Made by a program: the position numbers and the translations under genes. From the NCBI RefSeq assembly GCF_000002995.4, contig NW_025062479.1:14060221-14124220 (forward strand): a stretch of 64,000 nt of DNA. The letters run 5' to 3'. How positions within the stretch are numbered: position 1 is the first letter of the stretch; the number at the start of each line of letters is the position of its first letter. The DNA is from Brugia malayi (Eukaryota; Nematoda; Chromadorea; Rhabditida; Onchocercidae). The notes under the pieces were generated by a model. The model did no database searches and was not told where the DNA came from. It saw only the letters and a list, made by a program, of their open reading frames with translations. Below are positions 51,201-64,000 of this stretch, piece by piece.

Positions 51201-51738
51201 ATAAAAACAAATGTTAAATCTTATCTTTTGTGGAAGAAGTAAATTAATTAGTACTAATTAAATAGTATTACTACCTTCTCTAAATTAATTGGTACTAAAA
51301 ATAAATATTTAGCAGTTAAGATTTCAAAATTTTAGATGAATTTTAGATAAAAATTGAGCGAAATCTAAATATGTGATATTGTTAAATTTAAATATGATAA
51401 TAACAAATTATGGTTTAGGAATACTTAGAGGACTAATTATCAGGAAAAGAACAAATAGATTTGAAAATCTTACCTATACATATCAATTTATGAGATATCA
51501 ATCAGACGGCAAAAAAGAGCACATAAAAATCTTTTTTTCTTTAAAAAAAAGGAATTAAAGAAAGTGGTTGTTAAGGTGTAAAATGTATAGTTGAACAGGT
51601 AATAATTTTTTGAATCAGATGTAATATTTTGGCACGTAAGTTAACACAAAATATAAGAATTTTAGAACATAAAACAAAATTTTTTATTTGTGAAATTTCA
51701 AATATTTTTTTTCGATATCGGTCACAATACTATTTCAG
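48294..51738. other. Intergenic upstream of rpl-29, no gene seen
   Basis: Apart from the minisatellite I see no gene. 49600-50050 consists of poly-T blocks alternating with TTATATCATT-like text, and 50230-50290 is a CT-rich tract. The right end should include the 3' UTR of the coiled-coil gene, whose stop is at 51739. Confidence 0.55.
48516..48790. repeat. 25-bp minisatellite, about 11 diverged copies
   Basis: Consecutive units follow TTTACCTCGGAATTCC plus AAAAGCATC with substitutions: TATATCTCGAAATTCC, TTTACCCGAAAATCTA, TATATCTTAGAATCCC, TTTACCTAGGAAATTC, TTTACCTTGGAAATCT, TATACCTCAGAATTCC, TTTATCTAGGAATTCC, TGTACCTTGAAACCCC, TTTACCTCGGAATCCC, CGTATCCCGGAAATTT. Most unit starts are 24-26 bases apart (first spacing 28). 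The array starts about 250 bases upstream of the rpl-29 start codon and is far less AT-rich than its surroundings. The period is not a multiple of three. Confidence 0.9.
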
Positions 51739-51870
51739 TTAACTTATTGTTGTCGTCACTGTTGTTGTTGGTGTTGTTGTCGTTGTTGTTGTTGCCGTTG
51801 TTGTTGTTGCCTTCTTTGCTTTCTTTTTTGTCCGAGGTTTTTTTGTAAGCGAGGATGTTTTATGAGAATC
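51739..51870 (-). other. Last exon of the coiled-coil gene with a poly-threonine tail
   Basis: After acceptor ACCTGTAG the exon opens in phase 0 and encodes 43 residues: DSHKTSSL, a Lys-rich block, then about 20 Thr with a few Ala, Pro and Val (ACA/ACG repeats), ending TIS and a TAA at 51741-51739. One frame over, the same repeat reads poly-Gln/Arg, ending in a TGA, so the phase of the upstream junction decides the tail. The junction AAG at 52493 to GAT at 51870 supports the Thr frame. Confidence 0.75.
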
Positions 51871-54800
51871 CTACAGGTTATATATATATTCATTTAACAG
51901 TGAGAAATTTAAAATTTTAAGAACAAAATTAGTATTATTGATTAAAACAAACTATTTATTTCTGTTAATAATTTAAATTTATTGCATAAATCTTATAAAA
52001 TTTAGCTAATGTTAAAAAATTTGAATAAATTCATATGCAAATATTATTCTTTTATTTTTTAAATCAACTTGTAAATTGTTTCGCAATAATTAAACGAAAG
52101 AAACAATTATAGTTATATTACATTTTCCAGCAAATAAAAAAAAAAAAAAAACTATGTACTTGATTTTTTTTAAAGATCCATTAAAAATTCATACATTCAC
52201 TTAAATCTACCAATTGTAATTCAGTTATATTTGATGTTGCAAAATATCAATTTTTAAAATTGTTAATTATTATAAAACATAATAATTACTTAATTACTTA
52301 TAAACAACTTTATAGGAATAATAAATATAAACTGATCATAACTATATCGTAAACAAATACAAAATTTATTTTCTTTCATTAATGATTCAAATTCTTAATA
52401 AATTAGAAAATCTACACAAAAAAGAAAATTTTCTTAACTGTTAATATACAACAAAGATAGAAAAAAAAAAGACGAAAAACATAGCCAAATACCTTTGTTC
52501 TGTTGATTTTTTGAAGTACATCAATTTTCTGCTGAGCTTCATCGTCACGTTTAATACTTTGACTACTTTCTGACGAATTATCTCGGCATTTTTTGGAATT
52601 TGAGCGACTTAAACTTCGTCGTACACGTTCAACCAATTTTGTTTCTGACAAAAAATAAATAAATAAAAACAAAAAAAAAATTATAATTTCCGATAATTTA
52701 TTTCTTTATTATAAATTTACCTATATATATATTTTTTTTTATTATAGATTTTCTTTTGCTCTTTTTTTTTTTTGTTTGTTATAAATTTAATTATACCAAT
52801 AGATAAGAAAAATCGTGTATTACTGAATACTTTTCAGATTTAATAACTTAAAAGAAAATTTATGATATATTTGAAAATTTTGCTACATTTACAAATAATT
52901 TCAAATGAAATTCAAATATATTAATTAGCACTTATTATTCGATAATATAATATCAACAAATATAAACATACAGTACCAATCATTATTAATGAAATTGTTA
53001 ATTAATACAATAATAATGATGAATAGTAATTAATTAAACTTATTTATAATTTAAATCATTTATAATTGAAGCTAATATGTATATCTAACTTTTTTTATGA
53101 ATTGATTAAAATTTTCTTCTAAATTTTTTTTTATGAAATATTTAAAATTTTCTTTTAAATTTTTTCAAATAAAAAAATAAACATACTCATAATTTTTAAT
53201 GGATTACGACTTCCACGTGATATATTACCAAATGGTGATTGACTACCCATTAATTCTTCAATATGACTAAGTGACGTATTTCGTCCAAGTACTGTTACCG
53301 CTACTGGTGACGGTGCTATGGATGTTATCATCTAAAATTAAAAAAAAATTATTTAAAAAAAAATTTCCAATCTTAAATTAATTTCAGAAAAAAAGTGTTA
53401 CATACATTTTTTGTAACATTTCCAATTCCTTTTCCTATTTCCGTAGTTTCAACCGAACGTGATTTACGTATACCAAATAATGAACGTTTTGAATTTGGAA
53501 GTGTTTTTGATGCATTTGCTTCCATTGTTTCAAATGCTTTTGCCATTAAGCGTACCGATGGTTGACTACCACGTGCTAATTCAACTCGCCGAATATCATA
53601 CAAAATATTCGTCCCTGTAATTAATAAATCAAATAAAAAGAAGTCTTTCATGAAATTTTTTTTTATTAAGATAAGAAAAAATTATGATATTTTATACATA
53701 ATCTTATAAGTTTATTAAATTTGTAATTTTATAAATAATAAAAACAAGTTTTTTTTTTTTATCAAAAATTTTTTATATACATTTTTAACATTTCTAAATA
53801 TATTATTATTTTGTGAGCAAAAAAATAATTAGTATAAATAAAAATTATCGCATTAATACGAAATAACTTCAAAAAAATAAATGAATTAAAATTGTATAAA
53901 AATTGTTATTATATTATTAAGTATTTTTAAATTAATATCACAAGTATGATTTATTTATTTTTTAGTATTACCAGTGCTATTTGTTCGTAAATGCAACGGT
54001 TCAACTGATGGATCTTCTTCACAATCATTTAGACCACATGATGAAAAATTATTATCATCGTATCGATCACGTGAAACGGAACGTGAAATACTTTTTGGAA
54101 TGTAATGAAGACGACCATTTTTATCATATTCTACTGCCATTTCTTTATCTAAAATAATTTTTTTTTTCTTTAAATCTTGTGTGAATTGTAAAATTTTTCA
54201 AAAAAAAAAAAACTTATTCAATTTAGAAATATTTTAAGAACAAAACTAAAAGTAAACAAAAATTTTCATAAAGAAATAATTGTGAATGCTTATAAAATAA
54301 TTTTTTATTTTCTCTTTTTTAAAAGAATTTAATAAAAATAAAATTACTAAGAATAAGTGTTGGTGGTGGATCTGGAAATGGCGAAATTTTTTTAATTGTT
54401 GTTTGTGTTCCATTAGTAATAAATTCATCCAATTGTCGAATTTCAACGGCAGAATTGCTTTCGCTTAAATGTTTTACTGTTGCTGTTAACCTAAAGTTTT
54501 GTATTTTATATTTCAAAAAAAAGTATGGAAAAAAAAATTAGTAAAATTTAATACTGTAGAAACTATAAAAATTAAAATTATCATAAAAATTAGCTAAGCA
54601 ATTTTTTTTCTTTCTTTTTAACCTTCAGAATAGTAGAAATGTACACTCCGTGAATAATGATTAAATATAATTGTTATTAGCAAAAAAGAGATTAAATTAT
54701 ATTAAATTAAATTAAAATAAAGTGAAAAGAATAATTGTTTGCTCTATGATACATATTATTACTTTTCAATATTTTCATTAACAAATATATTATTTAGGTT

Positions 54801-57800
54801 ATGCTTTAAAAGCAATACTTTTTTAATAGTAATACATTTAAGGTAACACTTTTAAAAGTAATAAATTAAAATAAAAAAAAAAGTAGTACTTATACGACGA
54901 TGTCGGAAGTGTACTATATGAATAAAATCGAGTTGGAATTGTTGATTGCAAAGTTCCATCATGTAATGTTTGAGATGATACAACATTACCTTCGTTTGAT
55001 TCATTTGTAAATAATTTTGATCGCTCATCACCTTTGTTTTGTTTTTTCTCATTGCTAAAAATTAAACATTTTTTTTTTTATAAACAATAAAAAATTACTT
55101 CTTTTCTGCGCATAGATGACAATACTTTCTAATCGTTTAATTAAAAAAAAATGACTAATTAAGCCGAGTGTATAATTTTTGCTTTAATAGATTAAATGCA
55201 TTTTTAATTTAAGATTTTTTTTTTAAAAAAAAGAAAAAAAGGGGCAGTGTTCTTGTGAAAAATAATATTACATTTGATTAAAATTTAATAATTATGAACA
55301 TATACCATATATTTGATTAAAATTTGATATTTGTTAACATCTATCAACATATCATAAAACAGTACCGGACAGGAAGAAAAAAAAAACAAACGGAAACCTG
55401 ATCGGAAATGATTTGCATTCGTCATCTTTCATTTGTTTTAATTGTGAAACAAAAGCTTTCAAATTATTCAATATATCTTTTCCAACATTTGATGATTTAT
55501 TTGGTGAATCGATTAATATTTCCAACTAAATATTAATGTTATAATTTAATTACAATATTTTTATTTACAAATGTGATAATTGATAATATTATCAATTGAA
55601 GTAATAAATTACAAGTATTGAAAATATTTATGGCAAATCACAAATTCATTCAAATAATTTTTACTCTTTTAAGTAAAATTAAATATGAACAAGTAACTAA
55701 GGAAGAAAATGCTATTAATAACGCTTCGAATTTTCATTGCTCTAAATTTTTAAAATTTAATCAAAAATTTCATCATTTAAAAATATGATAAAACAGTTAA
55801 AGAATATTAACTAATTTGGCTACAAAAACTAAAAATTGAACGTACGGAAGTATAAAAGTGAAAATAAAATATCTCTAAAATATCTTCAGAAATAATTTAT
55901 ACCTTCGTAAATAGTATTTAATAATATTATTTAATGCACTATTTAAATTTTAGCATATGCAATTGGATATAGTTCATAATTTTAATAATTTTTTAAAATA
56001 TATATTTCATAATATTAGATAGCAATAACACTATTGAAATATTTAATGTTTCAGTCTCTTTTTTTAAAAAAGTGGCGTAAAATTGAAATAATCAAATAAA
56101 TGTCACCTGTTCAATAATTAACGATAATTTATACTTTCGTGTTAATCGATGAACTTCATTTAAATTCAACAATTCTTGTAATTTTTCAACTTCATTTTCT
56201 AAAAATTCTTTTGCACCTAATTGCATATCACGTGCTTCCATCAAATTTCGTTGACTTATTTCCAACACTTTAATTTGTTCACGTAACTGAAAAAAAAAGA
56301 GCTTTTTTCTTGTTTCTTCTATTTTTAGTATTTTATCTAATTTTTTATAACATAATTTGAAAAAAAGAAGTTTTCTTTTCATAATGAATTATGCTAATTT
56401 GTAAATTTTTTTATAAAAAATAATTTTATAAAATGCAAAAAAAAAAAAAAAAAAATTTGAACATACATTTTTTGTTATTCGTTCTGATTCTTGTTGTTTT
56501 AAAATATTTTCATTCAAAATTTCATTCATTTTTGCATTTAATCGTTCCATTTCTTTTGCATAAAAATTTTGGTATTCCGCATATTTCTTTTGAACCATTT
56601 CGGCACTTTTCAGTGCACTTTCTGTCATCTATAATATATTTTTTTTTTAATTTCTATTTAAATATAAATTTAAAAAATATAATACTTTAGGAAAATGCTA
56701 TATATATATATATATATATAGCATAGGATTAAAAACACTTTTTTGTATAAATAAATGATAGGAAAAAGCATTACATAATGCCATTTCAAAAAAAATAAGT
56801 ATATATTACTTTAGTGTTTTGCTATTTAAATGAAACAAAAACGTTAAGTATAAAACAAATAATAGGAAGAAGAAATTTGGATTTATATTTCTTGTCTGGA
56901 ATCAATTAATTATATGCACAAATTAATTGTTACATGTAAAACCTGTTAAAAATTTTATTCAATCTAATGGTATATTAAATTATTACTATTTTTTATGTGC
57001 AAAAACTTTAGAATTCTATAAGTGTAATTGAAATTAGTGAAACGAGTGAAGAAGTAATGAGAAATTCAATAATTTTATTGCAATAGCAAAGTATTTTCAC
57101 ATTATTGATTTATATTATTGAAGTTAGTGCTTTTTAATTAAACATTACTTGATTAAATTTAATTTAAATTAAATTAATTAGGTGTTTATCAAATTTAAAC
57201 ACTAACCTTAATATTTTGTTTATCATTGACAGTATTACCAGCTAAATTTGTCATCTTTTTAGGTTTAATATGTGATTTTTCAACATTCCATAGAGCACGA
57301 TCAGCTTCATGTGTTTCTTTTGCTAATTTCAAATCGGCATTCAATTTGATCACTTCTTCTTTTAAATCTTTTATTTGTTTAACCCAAAAAAGAAAAACAT
57401 TTACCTACATTTTAAAAATTAAATTATCTAAAATTAAATCATATACTTATAAAAAGAAAAATCATTGATTTATATTCTTAAAAAAATTAGAAAATTATAA
57501 ATCAGATTATATATTTAAAAATATACTTTTTTAAATTAAATTATATAAATTATATTTAAAAAAATTGAATTAAAATTAAGCTACATCAAAATGTGATTAA
57601 ATTGTAACAAAATCAAAAAGCTTTAAAATTTTTTCCAAAAATTAACGTATTTTATATAAAAGAATGAAAAAATTCGAAATTACATATCATACCATATCGA
57701 TATTTCGTTGTTCTAATTCCTTAAATTGTTTCAAATCATTTTCACTGCGACGTTGTTCCTCCGACACCTTACTTTCAAATGTATGCAATGCTTCACGATG

Positions 57801-60800
57801 ATAATCGCGATCACGTCGCGCTTGCACTAACTGATAAGCATTAATTATCATTCATTTCAATTATCACCTTTTTCAATTTATCATTCTTATCAACTACTAC
57901 ATTTTCTAATTATCATTTTCCTACACATATACTTTTTAATTATCACTCGTTATCATAGTTCTAATTCTTATTCGTTTTAATTGTCACACTTTTCAATTAT
58001 CGTCCTTATAATTTTTTTTTTTTATAATCATATTTTAAATTGTTGTTCTTTTTAATTTTCAAATACCTTTTAATCGTTACACTTTTTTAATTGTCATACA
58101 TTTTTTTTTGCTATCCTTTTATTTGCCATATTTTTTTAATTATCCTATTTTTATCATTGTTTTTAATCAGCATTATTTTCAACTGTCATTTTTTAAAATT
58201 TTTTTTTAAATGTCATAATTTTCAATTATTATTGTTAAATATTGAATAAATTATGCAATAATCACACCTGTGAATGTAATGATTTATTAGTATCTTCCAT
58301 AATTCGCATTCGACTTGCGAACTTTTGTTGTAATGCATCAAATTCTACATTCCGAATCTGTAATACATATATATATATATATATATATTTTACTTTTCTT
58401 ACAACAGTGCTTACTAAAAGAGAAGGTATTATGTTTATTATTAACAAATAAATATTGAAAACACCCAATTATAGAAATACCCAATTTTTAAATTATATAT
58501 TACTTTTTTTGAACTTAATATGATCAAATATATCAGGGAATATTTTTATGTCATATAGAATTTAGTAATTCAGTAAAATAATAAAGTACTACTAAATAAT
58601 AATAATTCATTAGAATGAACGTTGGTAAGTCAATAAAACGATAAAGTAGTATTAAATAGCAATAAATTAGTAAAATAAAATCTGGTAATACAATAAAACA
58701 ATAAAGTATCATTAAATAATGATACTGAAATAGAAGTTAGTAAGTCAATAAAGTAATAAGTATTATTAAAAACACCATAGTGGTAAATTAAAACGTATAA
58801 GTGAGTTGAAAGATTTATTTTATTTCTTATTTTTTCATTGAATTGATTAAAATTTACATATTTATGTATATGTATATATACCAGTAAAGAACACTTCACA
58901 TTATTTTAATAATAATGCTATATTATTATAAAACCAGAAATGAATAGCAGTGCATGTCAGTAAAGAATCACTGATGAACACCTGAAATAAATGATAGTAC
59001 CTTTTCTTCCTGTTTTGCTTTATGTAATAAATCATTCTTATCTTTTGTCCATTTTTGCTGTAATGAAGCAAGTTCCATACGTAAGTCTTCATTATCACGT
59101 TTCACGCTTGATATTTCATTCGCTAGCTCTTTGTTCTAAGTAAATAAATAGCACTAATAACAAATAAATTTAATTATGAAAAAAAAAAAAAAAAAGAAAA
59201 AGGAGAGACTCTCCCTTTTATAAAATAATCTCTCTCATTCTCCATAATAAATTAAACCTTCTTTTAGAATTTAATTTTACTGAAGAAAAAAATTATGCAT
59301 AATAAATATCATTAAACTAATATTTCAAAATGATAATATAATCAATTTTTTTAATATAATTAAACGAAAAAGTAATTTTTTTCAAGGAATGAAAAGAAAC
59401 TATAAAATTTATTAAACAAAAAAAAAAGTGATAAAAATATAAATAATAAGAAATTAAACTTTTTTTTGTAGAATGATAATTTGATCGTTTAGATCGATGA
59501 CATCATCATTTTTATGATTTGTTATTACTGGTGCTTTAGCTGATTGATGTATGATAGAAATAGATGAATTGAGATCAGGAACAATTGTTTTGCCTATCAC
59601 AGTATGAAATTTTGAAAATTATTTGAATTTATAACTTTCATCGAATTTTTTTTAAGTATTTGAAAGAAACTTTTTCTTTTTTTTACTAACAAATATCAGA
59701 ATCTTATCACCATAATTTTCCTTTCAGTAAAGATGAAAAGTGATAGATGATAATATTTTTAAGTTTATAGAAAAAACCACAGAAAAAGAAAAAAATGTAC
59801 TATCTGTGTTATCATTTGTAGCATCTTTATTAAGTTGTTTTCTCAAATATGCTAATTCATCTTCAATCTTTTCACGTTTTTCTTGCCATATCTTTTCCTT
59901 TTTCACGTAACTGTTACGTAATTTCTCTGAAAATCTTTTTTTCATTTTTTCATTTCAACATTCAGAAAATTCTACAATAACTGAATTTTTAATATTTATT
60001 AAACTGTCAAAATATCATTTATCACTTTTCCATTTTTTTCCTTAAAATATATAATAATAACTAACCAAGATCGAGTAATGTTTCTTCTGATTTCTTCTTT
60101 AATAATGTCACTTCTAATTTTGATTTCATCCTTTCTTCAGCTAATTTTTCCTTTTCCAAGTTAAACATCGATTCTAATTTCTTATATTTGATTTCAAATT
60201 CTTTAGCAGATCTACGATTAGCTTCAATATCCTTTAAAATATAAAAGCAATAATAAACATAAATAGAAGTAGAAGAAAAAGTAAATGTTTACAAAAAAAA
60301 AAAAAAAAACAAAAAAGGATTTGCAAAAATAAATTAAAAAGAAAGAAGGACATTATTAATGGTAAATTAAAAATTTATTAAAATAAAATAAATAAATATA
60401 TATATATACACTTTCACTTATTTAAAATAAATAACTGATAAAAATAATTTGAATTGAAAAATTTACTTACCTGAATTTCTCTCTTTACAACAAATAATTC
60501 TCTTTTTAATTTATCACATTTTTCATCTCTCTCCTCTATCATACGAGTTTTCTCTGCTAATGCAACAGTTCGTGATTCCAATAAATGTTCTTGCTCAATT
60601 ACATTCTTTTGCGCATCATTCAATTTTGTATGTAGAATTCGAACCTTTAAAAATGATAAATGAAACGAAATACTTATTGAATTACTATAATTTCAAAACT
60701 TTAAATTCATTTGCAGTGAATTTAATTGTATTGTTTATGTCATTCATCATGATTTTTACTTCATTTTCATAGCTTTGCCTTTGCTTTTCAATTTCAGCAG

Positions 60801-63800
60801 TCCAACGATCTTCTGTCTGCAGAATTTGATTAGTAAGCTCCTGAAACAATAATAATATAATATTAATAGTAATAACATAATAATAACAGTAATAGTAATT
60901 AACAATAGTGAAAATAAATAACAATAATAATAATAATATAATTTCGGTAGTAATAATAATAAATTGAAGAAAATAATAATTTAAATAGTAATTTAGATGA
61001 TAATAATAATAAAGAAATATAACAATAAATAATAATATCTAAACAATAACAATTACCAAAAAGGTAAGGAATATTAATAGAAAAGTGGAAATAATACGAT
61101 TTTATCAATGCAACCTTATTTTTCTTCTTGTAGAAGATAATTTCATCCTTTTGTGATTCAATAAACGTTTCATTTTCTTTACATTTACTGCATGGTTTTG
61201 GCTCGGAGTTCACGTTTGCTACGTTTTTCACTGGCGAACCTCTTGCGCTTACTATATTAACCTGAAAATATCTCAAATTAATTTTTACAACAAGAGTTAA
61301 TGTAAATTACATTTTCATACTTCGCTTTGTGCAAAAAAATAATTCAAAATATAATTTGCTATAAGAGAACAAATTAGGAAATAAATATTACAAATTTTAA
61401 ATCAAATCATTGGAGAACGAGTGATAAATGATTAATCAATAAGCAAATTAATTACATCTAATTAAAAACACTTTAAAATTTAGAGTTATAATAAAATTAG
61501 TTGCATTTTGTTTAAATGAATGTTTAGATGAAATATTTTTGAACTTCATTTTTCTTTAAATTTTTGAAACTTTATTTTTTTGAAATTTTGAAAAATTTTT
61601 TTTAAGTTCAAAAATTTGTAGATTTCTGAACTTTATTTTATCTAAAGGAATATTTGCGTTTTCAAGCATCTTAGCATTTTGCATATTACGTTTACACTAT
61701 CATTCATAAGCTATTTAATTAATGAATTCATTTAAAACGCTATTATTATCAATCCACTTTCACAACCTTTAAAAATGATAAATGAAACGAACTATTTATT
61801 GAATTACTTTAACTTCCACAAGAAAAATATTTTTATGCTAATTAACTGAAGTTTACTACATTTTAAAAATTAAATCAACAACAACAAAAAAAGCGAAAAC
61901 TTTATGTGCTTCGAGTAACTGATGAACGTTATTTAGTTCGGACATCACACTTGCTAATTCAGCAATAATTGTCGCGCTATTGTCTTTAGATAATGAGCGC
62001 CGTCGTTCGTCCTTAAAAGAAATTTGTGTTAATATGAAATGCTAAAAATTTTACTCATTTATTATCATTAATTAATAATTAATGATGCGTTTCATCAAGA
62101 AAGAATGAATAATTCAGCTTTCTTTTCTTAACCATAAAATGATCTATTTAAAATATTCATCTGATTGATTTATTACAAATTATTTATAAGTATTAATTAA
62201 AATTATTGGATTAACATAATTTACAAACATTAGTGTTTTAGGACAAATGAATGATTATTCTTCTAATTAGTAGATTATAAATTATTTAATTCTTTTAGTT
62301 TAGTAAATTTGCCTTTTGTGCACTATCAATTTTTTCAATTTGTTTGCAAATTCGATTTGTTTGTGCTTCTACCGATGCAAGTACTTCACAACATTGTTCA
62401 ATCTGCAAAAGCAACTTTTCCAAAAATTGCAAATTAGCCATTATTCAACTAACATTAAAAAAATTCTTTCTAATTCCACACACAAAAAAAAAAAAATACG
62501 GAAAATGAAAAAAGAAAGAAACTAAATGTAATTAATTATATTCCATTTTAACCTCATCCGTAGTAGCACTGTCAATTTGTGAGCAACTGATAGCATTTTT
62601 GGCTTTTTGTTCACTTAACTGTCTTTCAAGTTCTTCACATTTGTTCTTTAACGAGTCCTTTAAAAAAAAAAAAGAAAATGAAATTTTCATGCTAATTTGC
62701 ATTAATGAAAAAATAAAAATACCAAATGGTTTTCTTTTCTAACTAAAATTATTTTTTTTCCAAAAAGTTTGATTTATTATATTTAATAATAATGATTAGA
62801 TCAAATTTTTGAATGACTTATGATTATAGTTAGAAAAAATTATGCATTTAATAAATTAAGTTTTCGTTTAAAATTTGAATGAATCATTATTATTTAATGG
62901 AGTGAATTAAATTTATAATAAAATGTAAATTATTAGTTATAAGGAATATTTCTGTATCTAAAATCATAATTCATTAAAGACATTACTATCTAATAGAATA
63001 AACTAAATTTTCAAGGTGAAAATTATTAGATATAACAAATCTTTCTCTAAGATGCTAATTTTTTTTTAAAAAAAAAGCTAAATAAATTGTTATTATTGAA
63101 TAGAATAAATTGAAATTTTCAATAAAAACAAATTATTAGACATAGCGAAACTTCATTATTTTCATAAGAAATATAAGAAATGACAAAAAAAAATTACAAA
63201 AAAAAAGAAAATAAATTAAGCTTAGAATATTATATGAAATAAGGAAAATCATTCAAACGCCAATTTTTTATTCTCCTTTTAAATTACAACTAAATAAAAT
63301 GTTAGCATTGAAAAAAAAATTGAGAAGATGAGAATTAAATAAAAAATACTTTAAAATATAGCATAAATTTATTTAATTGTAAATTATAATTTTAAAAAAA
63401 AGTTACAAAAAGTTTTTGGCTAATAAAAATTTATTACATTAATGAAAATTAAATCAAAAACAATGCAATTTTTTTCCACTGCTTTGGCTTACCGTATATG
63501 CTGCTTCATTGCTACCTTCTTTGACAATTCGCCGATGAAGATTTGAACAACGATCATTCACCAATAAAAGTTGATTATTCAATAATTCCACCTTAACAAA
63601 TTTACAAAATCACAAGTGCTTCGTTTTCTTCCGTCGTTTTCGCATTAGCAAGTAATTTTTTAAAATAATTCTAATCAAAACTTGCCTTTAACTTCAAAAT
63701 ATTATAGAAAAAATTTTTAGCTGATTAAATAAACTAATTAACTAGTACCAATTAGCTTATTTAATGCTATAACAATTATCAATATAAGTTGTTTTTTTTT

Positions 63801-64000
63801 TTTCGACAGCATTTCGTTTCCGCATACAATTAGAAGAAAAAAGATGTTTGTGACAGTCATTAAAAATTCATATTAAATTAAAATTATAATCTGAATTTTG
63901 ATAAAAGATAAGATAACCTTTGTAGCCATAGAGATTAACTTTTGATTATCTGATTGAAGCATCATTCGTTTTAACTCCATCAGTTCATTTTCAATAATTC
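51739..64000 (-). CDS. Large coiled-coil protein, 3' part (25 exons); 5' end outside the window
   Basis: Family not firmly recognised. Exons on the minus strand: 64000-63918, 63591-63493, 62657-62553, 62402-62313, 62011-61901, 61261-61115, 60840-60760, 60644-60471, 60231-60066, 59926-59801, 59593-59460, 59135-59001, 58357-58268, 57830-57693, 57404-57207, 56628-56467, 56286-56107, 55525-55398, 55054-54890, 54490-54348, 54148-53972, 53614-53406, 53331-53187, 52644-52493, 51870-51739. All phases agree, giving 1155 residues and a stop. The first about 740 residues are Glu/Lys/Leu-rich heptad-like coil (for example MIEERDEKCDKLKRELFVVK, KIWQEKREKIEDELAYLRKQ), with a short CSKCKENE motif in exon 6. 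The last about 400 are Ser/Arg-rich and probably disordered (RLHYIPKSISRSVSRDRYDD, KRSLFGIRKSRSVE, RVRRSLSRSNSKK), ending in a Lys-rich patch (KKPRTKKKAKK) and a poly-Thr tail. A scaffold or cytoskeletal role is inferred; a SOGA/MTCL-like relation is only a weak guess. One intron has a GC donor and five acceptors end in AAG. Confidence 0.85.
56695..56724. repeat. (TA)n palindrome inside an intron
   Basis: ATGC, a run of TA, then GCAT forms a perfect inverted repeat in the intron between two coiled-coil exons. Confidence 0.85.
58563..58771. repeat. Four diverged tandem units of about 60 bp in an intron
   Basis: Units start at 58563, 58625, 58685 and 58740 with TAGTAATTCAGTAAAATAA / GGTAAGTCAATAAAACG-like text followed by ATAAAGTAYYAYTAAATA. 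They lie in the coiled-coil gene intron between exons 59135-59001 and 58357-58268. Confidence 0.75.
62311..62312 (-). other. GC-AG intron donor in the coiled-coil gene
   Basis: The exon ending SAQK closes with AAAAG at 62313 and the intron begins GCAAAT. No GT nearby keeps the phase-0 link to the next exon at 62011. Confidence 0.65.

Noticed and set aside
1..64000. Transposase, reverse transcriptase, viral or bacterial (Wolbachia-like) inserts, tRNA or rRNA genes, CRISPR arrays
   Set aside because: I looked for conserved motifs, long non-AT-rich frames and tRNA B-box strings on both strands and saw none.

Overview
The window is AT-rich (long homopolymer A and T runs, low-complexity introns) and carries spliced animal genes with many short to mid-size introns, pyrimidine-rich YYYCAG acceptors and closely packed neighbours. 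Best-fit protein features (a 62-residue eL29, a PRL phosphatase, a GnT-I, a Cys/Gln-rich CX3C repeat protein) and the gene architecture point to a nematode, most likely a filarial or other spirurid worm. The species cannot be told from the sequence.

Layout: 1-3547 is non-coding. 3548-10231 (minus) is a complete 24-exon ATP-citrate lyase gene of 1114 codons. 10232-19947 is intergenic, with a nested tandem duplication and a perfect 26-bp hairpin. 19948-24416 (plus) is a complete 10-exon GnT-I (MGAT1 type) gene of 461 codons. 24417-28046 is intergenic, with a widely spaced inverted repeat. 28047-29335 (minus) is a broken Gln/Cys-rich gene. 29336-42926 is a long stretch with no confident coding sequence but with a few exon-like islands that may be 5' non-coding exons of the next gene. 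42927-44578 (plus) is a complete 4-exon PRL-type tyrosine phosphatase with a CaaX end. 45697-47560 (minus) is thoc-7, and 47896-48263 (minus) is rpl-29 just upstream of it, in an operon-like arrangement. A 25-bp minisatellite lies at 48516-48790, 5' of rpl-29. 51739-64000 (minus) is the 3' part (25 exons, 1155 codons) of a very large coiled-coil protein gene whose 5' end lies outside the window.

The genes do not form one pathway. They are housekeeping functions: cytosolic acetyl-CoA supply, Golgi N-glycan branching, membrane-bound phosphatase signalling, mRNA export, and the ribosome. The coiled-coil protein looks cytoskeletal or scaffold-like, but I could not assign it firmly. All exon models were built by eye from splice consensus, reading phase and remembered family alignments. 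Phases close across every internal junction of the five confident gene models; only the last exon of thoc-7 is uncertain.

I did not find a clearly new biological system. The items most worth a second look are the large unassigned coiled-coil gene, the decayed CX3C/Gln gene, the minisatellite beside rpl-29, the perfect hairpin, three GC-AG introns, and an unusual number of AAG splice acceptors in one gene.
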